Assembly: GCF_001548475.1 (NCBI RefSeq)
Contig: NZ_LRUJ01000045.1
Coordinates: forward strand, 1 to 35,378
Direction of reading: 5' to 3'
DNA: 35,378 nucleotides
Source of the DNA: Bordetella hinzii LMG 13501
GTDB taxonomy: Bacteria; Pseudomonadota; Gammaproteobacteria; Burkholderiales; Burkholderiaceae_B
Part shown: positions 20,401 to 32,400 of the stretch, piece after piece
Layout of the letters: every line of letters starts with the position of its first letter
Position numbering within the stretch: position 1 is the first letter of the stretch
The notes under the pieces: model-generated
The model's database searches: none
What the model was told of the DNA's origin: nothing
Seen by the model: only the letters and a program-made list of their open reading frames with translations
Made by a program: the position numbers and the translations under genes

Positions 20401-23400
20401 GGCGCGAGCGTCGCCGTGGGCGCCAGCCTGTCATACAACTATGTGGGAGGCGCGCCGCTGGGCGTGTCGCGCTCGCACAGCATCACCGCGCAGATCCGCG
20501 ATACCGAAGGCGCGGTGAGGGGCGGGCATGTGCAGGTGGGTTCCGTCTTCTCGGGCAGCATCCACAATTTCACCGTGGTCGGCAGCGTGGCCGTGGGCAC
20601 GGTGGCGGTGTCGGTGGGCGGCTCGGTGTCCGTCAACCGCGTCAACAGCCGCAACGAGGCCGGTATCCGCAATGCCCGGCTGGTCGAATCGCTGGCCGTC
20701 AGCGGCACTCAGCCGGGCGTGGCCGTGCAGGCCCGCGACGAGGGTTATGTGCTGGCGGTGGCCGGCGGCCTGGGCGTGGCGGTGTCGCCGGGCAGCGGGG
20801 CGGGCATCGCGGCCGGCGTGGCGGCGACCGACAACTGGATAGGCAACCACACCCTGGCCTATATCGACGGCACCAGCAGCGGCAATGCCGCCAGCACGAC
20901 CACGGTGCGCACGCAGACCGGCATGGCCGTGGAGGCGACCAACACCTCGCGGATTGTGTCGGCCACCATAGGCGTGGCCGCGGCGGTGGCGGTGGGGCAG
21001 GGCTTCGCGGGCGCCGGCGCGGGCGCCGGCAGCGGCAACACCATAGACGGCTCGGTCGAGGCGCGCCTGACGCGCGTGGAGAGCGCGTCGGGCAACCGCG
21101 GCGCGATCCGCGTCAACGCCGAGAACAGCGGCAGCATCGTGGCCGTGGCCGGCGCCCTGGGCGTGGCGGTCTCGGCCGGCAGCGTGGGCGCCGGCGCATC
21201 CATCGGCGTGTCGGTGGCCATCAGCAATATCGCCACCGTGGTCCGGGCGCGGATCGAGGACTCCCAGCTGCGCACTTCGGGCGCGGCGGTGACAGTCAGC
21301 GCATCCGATGACGCCGCTATCACCGCCATCGCGGTGGGCGGCGCGGTCGCGGTGCAGGCCGGCACGGCCGGCGTGGCCATCGCCGTCGGCACCAGCGTGG
21401 CCGTCAACAAGGTATTCAATACGGTCGAGGCCTCGATCGCGGGCGGCAGCATCGCCACTGGCGGCGGCAGCCTGACGGTCAGCGCCACGCAGCAGGCCGA
21501 TATCCTGTCGGTGGTGCTGGGCGCCTCGGTGGCGGTGTCGGTGGGGGCGAGCGCCAATGCCGCCATCGGCGGCGGCGGCGCGCTGGCGCGCAATGTGATT
21601 TCCGCCAGCGTGCAGGCCGGCATCGGCGGCGCCAGCATCGACACCCGCGGCGCGGGCGCCGCGGGCGACCTGGATGTGCTGGCGCTGGGCCTGTCGCGCA
21701 TCAACGCCGTGGTGCTGGGCATGTCGGCCTCGGTATCGGTCAGCCATTACGCGGCCGCCTCGGCCTCGATCGGCGTGGCCATGGCCGAGAACGTGATCGG
21801 CTACGACGTCAACAGCGCCGGCCAGGTGGTGGGACTGGGCGCGGGCCGCCCGGTCAACCAGATCGTGGCGCTGATCGATGGCAGCGCCGTCACGGCCGGC
21901 GCGGTCACGGTGGATGCGCGCAACGTCAGCTTCAAGCCCAACGGCGAGGTGGACCGGCAGCAAAGCATCGACGCGGTCGTGGTGGCGGGCGCGGTCGCGG
22001 TGTCGGTAGCCTATGCGCCGCCCATCGTCGACGGCGCCAGCCTGGCGGTTTCCGGCGCGGGCGCGGGCGCGCGCGCCGTGAACAAGATACAGACCGGCAT
22101 CACGGCACGCATCAGCGACACGGGCCGGCAATCGCCCTTCGAGGCGGGCAGCGTCACGGTCAATGCCCTGGACCAGGCCGAGATCAACAGCACCATCGCC
22201 GCGGTGGCCATCGCGGTGGCGGTGTCGCTGGGCGCGACCGCGGCGCTGTCGGTGGCCGCCTCGCTGGCCCAGAACGAGATCAGCAATGCCACCTTGGCCA
22301 CCATCGACGGGGTGGGCTTTGTCGGCGCGCCGGCCATCACGGTCAAGGCCGACAGCCAGGCCAGCATCACCACCGTGTCGGTGGCGGTCTCCGTCAGCGT
22401 GGGCGTGAGCCTGGGCGGGGTTTCGCTGGCCGGCGGCGGCGCCAATGCCAGCAACCTCATCGGCTCTTCGGCGACGGCCCTGGTCAATGGCTCGCGCATC
22501 AGCGGCAATGGCGGCAATGCGTTGACCATAGACGCCGACATGAAGGGCACCATCAAGGCGACCGTGGTGGTCGCCAGCCTGGGTTTCACGGCGGCGGGGG
22601 CTTCCTTGGCCATCGGCGCCTCCCTGGCGGAAAACCAGATCAGCGACAGCGCCGGCGCGCGTGCCGGCCTGACGCAGAGCCAGGTGTCCGGGCTGGGCGC
22701 GATCTCGGTCACGGTCGACAGCGTGCAATGGCTGGAGGCCAAGGTGGGCGCGGGCGCGGTGGCCGTTGCCCTGCAGGGCGTGGCCCTGGCCGGCGCGGGC
22801 GCGTCGGCGTTCAATACGTCCAAGGCCCAGACCCGCGCCTATGTGGACGGGCTGACCCAGGCCGACCCCAATGTGCGGGCCGCCGAGAGCCTGACGGTGG
22901 CGGCCACCAATACCTCGACCCTGCGGGCGACCGCGGTGGGCGCCAGCGCCGCCGGTTCCGGCTCGGGCCTGGCCCTGTCGGTGGGCGCGGCGCTGGCGCG
23001 CAACAAGGCGCTGGGCAGCGTGGAGGCCTATGTCGACAACAGCGTGCTGTCGGCGGCCGCGGGCGCGCAGATGGCGCGCCTGAGCGTGCGCGCCGAGGAC
23101 AGCAGCAACCTGATGGCCAAGGCGGTGGGCGCCTCGCTGGCCTTGACGGTCAGCGGCGGTTCGGTGGCGGTGGGCGCCACCGATGTCAGCAATGTCTCGG
23201 CCGCCAGCGTGCAGGCGCGCGTGAGCGGCTCGACGGTTTCGGTGTCGGATACGCTGGCCGTGGCGGCCAAGGAGACGGCGACGCTGGACAGCACCTCGGT
23301 GGCCGCCTCGGCGGCCGTGGCGCTGGCGGGCGTGGCCGTGAGCGGCGCCGGCGCGGGCAGCAGCCAGACGGTGGCCAATGCGGTGGACAGCCATGTGGCG

Positions 23401-26400
23401 GGCTCCACGCTCGCCGCCGGCGCCGGCATGTCGGTTACGGCCGACAATACCGCCCGCATCAATGCCGTGACCGGCGCGGTGTCGGCCGGCGTCACGGGCG
23501 CGGGCCTGGGTGCCACCATGGGCGTATCCATCGCCAGCAACACCTTCGGCAGCTATTCGGGCGACGGCGTGTCGCGCAACCATGGCGCGCAAGCCTATAT
23601 CGCCAATAGCACCCTTACGGTGGATACGGGCAATCTCGACGTGCTGGCCACCTCCAGCGCCACCCTGGACAGCGTGAACTTCGCCGGGGCCCTGGCCGTG
23701 GTCGGCGCCGGCGTGTCGGCGGCCGCCTCGGGCGTGCAGGTCAGCAATCGCTTCGCCGCCCGGACCTCGGCCTATATCGACGGCTCCATGGTCACGGTCG
23801 GCATGGGCGGCGGCGCCGGTTCGTTGACCGTGCGCGCCAAGGATGACAGTCTCATCACCCGGTCGGCCGCCTATGGCGTGGCGGCCGCGCTGGGCCTGGC
23901 GCCGGGCGCCAGTGTGTCCCTGGTCGTGTCGCTGGTCGATACGGTGGCCGAGAACACGGTCGATGCCTATATCGGCACGGCGGGCGGCAAACAGGTAGGC
24001 GCCTACGACAATCTGTCGGTGCTGGCGCTGGAGAAGACGGAGTTCAAGGGCCTGGAGGCGGTGACCGCTTCGGTGGCCGCCAATGCGGGCGTGGCCGGCG
24101 CCGGCGCCGGCGTGCGCGTGAGCAACAATACGCGCAACACGGTCAGCGCCCGGATCACCGGCGATGGCCAGGTGGGCGCCCTGGGCGCGGTGGCGGTGAC
24201 GGCGGACACCAATGTGCTGGCCGAGATCGACCTGACCCAGGTCAGCGTGGCCGTCGGCGCGATCGGCGCCGCCGTGGGCGTGGGGATCGCCGAGAACATC
24301 GCGCGCGATACGACCACGGCCTCGGTGGCGCAGGCCACCGTGTCGGCCCCGGTGGTGGACCTCAATGCGCGGGTGACGGTGGACTTCAGCCGCACCCTGA
24401 CGGCGGGCGTGGCCGCCACCACGGGCCTGGCGGTCAATGTGAACCGGGCCCTGGTGGACATCGGCACCACGACCCTGGCCGCGGCGCGCGACGGCGCGGT
24501 CCTGAACGGCGTGCGCACGACCTCGGCCACGGGCACCACGCCCGGCCTGGTCAATGTCAACGCCGAAGGCACCTATTATGGCCGCGCCTATTCCAAGTCC
24601 ATCACCGGCGGCGTGATCGGCGTGGGCGTGATGAATGCCGAGACCCGCCTGGGCGGCTCGCTCAAGGCGGTGATCGACCATGCCAGCCTGCGCGGCGATA
24701 TCATCGGCGTCACCACCGAGACGCATACCGACCGTAATGGCGAGGCCGGCCTGCTGGCCGAGGCGCGTTCGCTGGAGGCGGGTGGCGTTACTGTGTCGGC
24801 CGACAGCGCCAAGCTGAGCACCAGCCTGGACGCGCGGGTGGAGATCGACAACGGCGCGTATATCGAAGGGGCGCTGGTGACGATTTCGGCCAGCCAGACG
24901 CAGGCCACCGACGTCAGCATGGACGCGGGCACCATCGCCCTGGTGGCGGGCCGCTGGGGCAAGATCGATGTGGACCTGGGCGGCACCGCCTATGTCGGCA
25001 TCGGCGGCGGCTCGCAGGTCATCGGCAACAAGCTCGATATCCGCGCCAACAACACGGTGCGCGGCAACTCGACGCTCAGCGCCTATTCGGTCAAGGTGGC
25101 CGGCGTGGACGTCAGCAAGCAGGGCGTCACGATCAGGCCGCAGTCCATCATCGAGGTCAGCGGCTCGCGCTCGGCCACCGACACGATAGACACGGCTGGA
25201 ATGACGGTGGTCATGGCCAAGGGGGATTACGACACCCCGGGCATGCTGGACATGGTCATCACCAATGACCTCATCTACACCCAGCGCAACAAGATCACCG
25301 GCGTGGCGGGCTTCACCATCACGCTGTCGACCAATCATTTGAGCACCGACGGCACGCTGGCCCAGATCAAGGTCAACGGCGCCTTCGTGCGCAATACCTT
25401 CGGCGACGTGACGCTGGCGGCCAATACGCGCGGCGTCACCACGACCATCAGCGATATGCTGGTGGTGTCGGTCGCCAGCGCCAGCAAGACCGACAGCAAT
25501 AATGACCTGACGGTGCGCAACAGCATCGAGATCAATAATTCGTCCATCGAGGGCGACAACATCGTGGTGCTCGCCGGCAGCGGCAAGGTGTCGGATCCCC
25601 TGTCCACCGGCTATCTGCTGGCCAATGACAATGTGTCCTTCACCATGGTGGGCGTGGCGCAGATCCCGTTGGTCGACAGCGGCGCGCGCGCCCGCCAGAT
25701 CAACAGCATCGTGATCGATGGCGCGAGCAGCGACGGATCGCTGCTCAAGGCGCAGCGCAATGTGCGCCTGGAGACCAATCCGTCCACGCTGGACCAGGCC
25801 AACGTGAACGGATCGGTGCAGGTCATCGGCCTGAACCTGAACCCCACCGTGGACCTGGCCGCCGGCGTGGTCGACAAGACCTCCAGCCTGGTGGCCACCT
25901 CGGCGGCCACGCGCATCATCGCCGGTGTGAACAATGCGGCCAATATCTTCATCATTCCCGCCGCGCTGATCAATGCCTTGAACCTGGCGGGCCTGACGCT
26001 GCCGACGCAGACCGACTATTCGGTGACCTTCGACGCCAATTCGCCCATCGTGCGCGCCATCCTGGAGAAGCTGCTGGGACCGGGCTCGACCAGCCTGGAC
26101 GGCGCCGACGGCACGGTGAACATCGACGTGCGCTATGAACTCACGGCCTTCCGGCCGGAGGACATCCAGGTCAATGTCACGACCGGCATGATCATCAAGA
26201 AGGGCAACGATTACTACTATTACGACAGCCTGGACAGCCGCGACCTGAACCTGGCGACGGAGAACTACGGCAACAGCTACTGGAAGAAGAATCCGCCCAC
26301 GCTGACGCAGGACGACAAGGACGGCGCGCTGTCCTGGGACTTCGGCGAGTTCGCGGCCGACAAGGTGGGCAGCGTCTATTACGTGCTCAAGACGGTGGAC

Positions 26401-29400
26401 CTGGGCCAGCCGGTGCTGCGCTACGCCAGCCAGCAGAACATCATCAGCGAACAGATCCGCCAGTTGACCAAGATGCAGTCCGAACACGCTTCGGACCCGC
26501 AGGCGGTCGCGCGCTACCAGGCCAATATCGCGGCCCTGCAACAGCAGCTGCAAAGCCTGCAGATGGTGGATAGCAAGGGCCGTTACCTGGATTCCTTCTA
26601 CACCTTCTATGTCGACATCCCGAATCTGTACGCCTCGGGCGGCTCGGTCTATGTGAACGCGGCCAACACCAGCGGCGTGCACGCGGCGGGCATCGATGCG
26701 CGCGCCAACACGCAGATCAATATCGTCAACGACTCGCCGATGCTGATGAACGTGAGGGACGCGGTGGTGATGGACGGCACCATCATCCGTCCGGGGGCCG
26801 ACGGCGAGATGAAGATCTTCAAGTCCGGCCACCTGTATATCAACGACACTTCGGTCCAGGGATCGGGGGGCTCGGACGTGGCCGAAGTGCGCGTGCTCCA
26901 GCTGGAGAACAGCTGGGCCGCAGATCCCTTCGGCGGCGCGCTGGACGCCGACATGATGGCGCTGGTGGAACGCGCCCCGGTGGACCTCAATCTGCTGGGC
27001 GCGGTGGTCAACCCGCTGGGCAAGGTCTCGGTGGTCAATACGCTGGGCAGCATCAATGTCACCGGCACGATATCGGCCCTGAGCCTGGACATCCAGGCCA
27101 AGGGCAACTTCAGCCTGCAAAGCGACGGCTGGTTCAATACTGGCGCGGATCCCACGCTGCTGCAGGACCGCTGGCAGTTCGTGGTCGATTACTTCAGGAG
27201 CAACGCCACGAGCACCGGCGCCAGCGAACTGGAACAGGATGTGCTGCTCAAATGGGGCTACCGCAACCTGGGGTCGTTCACCTCCTACCTGACCTCCAAC
27301 ACCGCCGCGCGCGACTCGCGCATCTTTGCGCTGGGCGCGGTGAACATCTCGGCGCTGACGCTGAATATCGACGGCAAGATCCAGAGCGGCGTGACCGACG
27401 CCTATATCCGCATCGACGCCTCGTTCCGGGGCGACCGGGATAAATCGCTGCAGGATACCAGCGGCTATGCCGTGAGCGGCGTGTCGTACAGCGCCGATGG
27501 GTCCATGAACCGCTTCGGCGCGATCACGGGCCGTTTCGACTACGCCACGCAGACCATCATCCTCGATCCGATCCGCCTGGCCGGCGGCAGCATCACCCTG
27601 ACCGGCCAGATCATCTCGGTGGGCAATGGCAATCTGGTGGTGGCCAACGGCTATGCGTCGGTCCATATCGACAACCAGACCACTTATGCGCTGGTGACCA
27701 GCGATATCGATGTCAGCACCTATCGCAAGGGGCGCATCGAGATCGTCGACACGGCGCGCGGCCAGCGCGATCTGTACGAACTCAATGGCCAGAACCAGGT
27801 CGTGCATACCGTCTGGAACAAGTTCATCAAGCTGGACAACCCCGGCGTGGGGCAGCCCGGCTGGGTCTGGGTCTATGACAATGGCGCGGGCTCGCAACTG
27901 AGCGAAGGCAGCGCCGTCACGGTGGGCAACCTGGGCAGCCAGCTGACCACGACCTATAAGCCCGCCCAGGGCCAGGTCATGGTCTGGGTCATGGGCTGGG
28001 ATTCCAGCGAGACCACCACGACCACCTTCGTGACCAAGCAGTTCAACCTGATCGGCGACGGCGTGGATCCGCTGGGCTGGCTGACCAATAGCAACACCAC
28101 CAAGAACGGTCCCTATGTGACCTATTCGCAGTCGCGTCCGGTGCTGGTGTCGACCGTGGTCGCCTATACCAGCGAGGCTACGGTGCCCGACGTCCTCAAG
28201 GACCAGCTGCGCGCCACCGGCAAGCTGGATGACGCCATCCTGCCCGGCTATGTCGAAGGCAGCGGGCAGCAGCAGTTGCAGGCGGATCCCAACGGGCCGA
28301 TCTACCTCCCCGGCGTGGGCCGCTTCCGCTTCGTCACCGTCGACGGCCAGGCGCTGGAAAGCTCGAACTTCGTGGTGACTTACCGCAAGTTCAACACCAG
28401 CGTGATCGTGCGCAATGACGGGCCGCATTCCAGCGGCGGCGGCTGGCTGCGCACCAAGACCACCACGCTGACCCAGGTGGTCGAGAAGAAGCAGCAAGAG
28501 CTCTATACCTTCTATGTCCCGGCTTCTCAGGACATCAACCTGACCTTCCTGGGATCGAGCACGCAGCCCAATGCCATCTATATCCGCAGCAACGGCGATG
28601 TGACCCTGGGCGGCAACCTCATCGTGGGCAATGGGCAGTCGGTGTATATCGAGGCCGTCTCGGCGGCCAAGTCGACGTCGATCGGCATGCGCGGCGAGGT
28701 GGGCATTCTGGCGCGCGATCCCAATGGCCAGACGCCGGCGTCCGGCGCCTCGGTCAATGTGCAGGCCTTCGCGCTGGGCGGGGCTATCCAGCTCAATATC
28801 ATGGGCTCCTCGGGCTATACCCGCGCCGAGGCGCGCAACGATATCCGCCTGACCTATTTCTCCGAAGGCGGGACCAGCTCCAAGGCCACGCTGCAGAAGG
28901 TGGCTTCTTCGGCCGGCACGGTCTACATCGAAGCCCTGAACGGCATCTTCGCCCATGGCTCGGCCACGGGCGACGCCGTGGTGTCGGGCAATCGCGTCGA
29001 GCTCAATGCCGGCTACGGCGCCATCGGCACGGCCAGCCAGGCCCTGAGCGTCTATGCCCGCCAGGGCTTCGCGGCCCAGGCCGGCCTGGCCGGCGGCGCG
29101 GCCGGCGCCGACAAGAACATCTATATCGCCCAGAATGTGGCCAATGCCGACCTGGTGCTGGTCAAGCCGGTGAACTGGGCCAATCCGCAGGCCTCGGTGT
29201 ACTCGCAGCTGGGCAGCGTCAATATCTCGCTCAATGGCGGTTCGCTGCTGGACGGCGAGCAGGCCGACACGCGCACGGCGACCGAGAAAGCCTATCCCAC
29301 GGTCACGGCCAAGATCCTGGCCGACCTGAACGCCCAGATCACCCAGTACGAAGGGTATTGGTCGGGCGTGCGCGCGCTGCAGGTGGCCAATATCAGCCTG

Positions 29401-32400
29401 GGCGGCGCCGGCACCTACCTGAGCACGGTGATGGAGGGCAGCGGCCAGTATCTGGTGGTGGCTTTCAATCGCAGCGGCGACTACGAGGCCATCCTCAAGG
29501 CGGCGGTCGATGGCGGGCGCCTGGTGCGCCTGGCCTACAACAACAGCCTGAACGGCAATGCGCGCGAAGAAGTGCTGGGCAAGCTGGTGGCGGTGTCCAA
29601 CGATGGCCTGGTCTATCGCTTCCAGTTCTCGGTCTATGACCCGGTGAGCGGCCAGTTTGCCGCGCCGGTGTCCATGGCCGAGATGGGCTATACGGCGGGC
29701 AGCCAGGGCGTGCTCTACGGTCCGGCCTATGGGCTGGCCGGCGCCACCGACCAGTCCAGCACCAATCTGCCCATCAGCTTCACGCTGCCCAGCACCGGGC
29801 TGACCGAGACCCAGGGCTCCAGCACCTTGCAGCTGACGCTGACGCAGGCGCAGCTAAGCGAGCTGGCGCAGAAGGTCGGCGGCTATCGCGATGCCGATGC
29901 GTTGGCGGCGCTGCGCCAGTACAGCTATGTGGAGATCAATGGACAGAAGCTGCTGATCGATCAGATCCTGCCGACGCTGGGCAATGGCGGGTCCTGGTTC
30001 ACGCAGGATTTCGATACGGTACTGATCACGCTCAAGACCCCGTATGTGGGCAATCTGACCACGGCCGATCCCAATGCGCACGTGGGATTGAATATCGTGT
30101 TCGGCAATGACAGCGGCCAGTATGCCGCGGGCGAGCTCACGGGCAATACCCAGCCCGCGCTGCCGGCGGTGCCCAGCCCGGGCACCACGGTGTCCACGCC
30201 GGCCGCTGGCGATACCGACATCACGGCGGACGTCATCGCCGCCATCAACGCCTATAACGCGGCGCACGCCGGCAATACGATCTCGATCGGAGCGGGCTCG
30301 CTCTATGCGCTGTTGACCGGCTCCGGCTCCACGGGCGCGGGATCGGTGATCCAGCGCACGACCACCGGCAATACGATCTCCCTGGCGGGCAGCACCCTGG
30401 GCTGGCAGGTTCCGTCGGGCATGACGGTGACGCAGTACGTCGCCTGGCTGAACGACCCGGCCAACGGCGTGGTGGGCAGCCAGATCACGCTCACCATCGA
30501 CGGCGTGGAGGTCACGCGCCGCATCCTGTCGCTCAATCTGACGGCGGCCGACGGTTCGCCCTCGCAGGGGATGTCGCGCAGCGACAATCATCTGTCGCTG
30601 GTGCTGGACGGCAACGTCACGCTGACCAATTACTACGTCAGGAACGCCAGCGACGTGGTGGTCAATCGCCAACTGCCCGCCGAGCTTGCCTACGGCCTGA
30701 CGGGTCTGGGGCAGGGCGGCGCCAGCGCCGGCATCGACTACCGCCTCCAGCTGGGCTTTGGCGCCACGGCGCTCAAGCAGGGCACGCTGAAGGTCGACAG
30801 CCGCTCGGTGTCGGGATGGTGGGGCGGCAGCTACCTGACCTATTACCAGTACACGGAAACCACGGCGGGCGGCGCCCGCTACGCCAGCTATGTGGACCTG
30901 GGCAATAGTTTCAGCTGGGACCTGAGCACGTCCACGCTGAGCGACGCGGCCCGCGGGCAGTTGCTCAACGCCATCAAGTCGCTGCTGAGCAGCGGCCAGT
31001 CGATTTCGCTGGCCGGCCTGGATCTCTTCATGACCAACAACGGCGGCACGCTGTCGGGCAGCCAGCTGGGCGTCTATGACAATGGCACGCTGAAGATCGT
31101 CAGCGTGGTGGACGAGTTCGGCAATCCCCTGACGGACCAGAGCCCCGACAGCGCCTGGCTCAAGGGCAGGATTGTGTTCTCGGGCCAGGTCTATGCCGAG
31201 AAGACGCAGCTGCAGAATCTGGACGCATATCGCAATACCAATGTCAACGATGCCAACTGGAGCCAGAATTACACGCCCAATCTGAACGGCATGGTTGTCC
31301 ATGCCGGGATCCGCCTGACCGACACCGGCTTCGCGCAACAGGCCCTGGCCTCGTCGGGCGTGGCCTCGATCACCCTGGCGGGCAACGATACGCTGGTGCA
31401 GGGCCAGCGGGTGGAGCTGAGTTTCGCCAACTCCAGCCAGACCTTGGTGTATTACATCAAGAGCGTCAACGGGCGCGTGGTCACGCTGGCCGAGACGGCG
31501 GACAAGGCCTTGCAGGCCAGCGGCGAGGCGCTGACCATCGAGAAGATCCTGCAGGCCGCGGGCGCCGTGCCCGGGGCGATGACGGTCAAGCTGCTGGACG
31601 CCTCGGCCAGCGGCGGCTCGGTCACGACCGACGATGTCATCACCCTGACCAATATGGACATCGTGCCGGTGGTCGATGCCAATGGCAACGTGACGGGCTA
31701 CCGCGGCCTGCAGAACTACGACCGCGTCTATCTGAACGACGTGCAGGCCAAGGACGGCAAGACGGTCAGCCTGCAGAACAATGTGGCCTATTACGTGCTG
31801 GTCGAGGGCAGCAACAGCATCCGGCTGTTCGCCTCCCGGGAAGAGGCCATGCTGTACCAGCAGTTCGAACTGCTCAAGCAGACGCCCGAAGGACAGGCGC
31901 TGATCAAGGCGCTCTTTACCGATGTGGGCATCGCGCCGCGGCTGTTGACCGGTTTCGCCGCGGCCGACCTGCGCGGCATGTTCACGGTGAGCACGCATCT
32001 CTTCCTGACCCAGGACGCGGCGTCGACCGCCAACCTGAGCGCTCCGATGCTGGCGTTGCACCAGCAGCTGCAGGGCCAGGCTTATGATCCCAACTACCTG
32101 CCGCCCATCCTGGACATGGCCGGGGTCGAGAACCTGGTGAAGTCGGTGCGCAACCAGGTGGTCTACGACTATGTGGTCGACAAGGAGCTGGCGCAGACGG
32201 CCGAGTACCATAACTATTGGCGCGAGCGCCTGACGTCGGTGGTGGGCGCCGCCTCGGGCCTGAGCGCCGTGAGCGCGGGCAGCTTCAAGCTGCAGGACAT
32301 GTTCATCGTCGATGACGGCCATGGCGGCTTGCGCGCCCTCGCCACGGGCGATGAGATCTATTTCCGCGACGCCGTGGGCGGGTTGCGCGCCGACACCGCC

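Noticed and set aside
13381-24680. CRISPR array or exact tandem DNA repeat
   Set aside because: The periodicity is at the protein level with strongly diverged DNA; there are no identical repeats with spacers.
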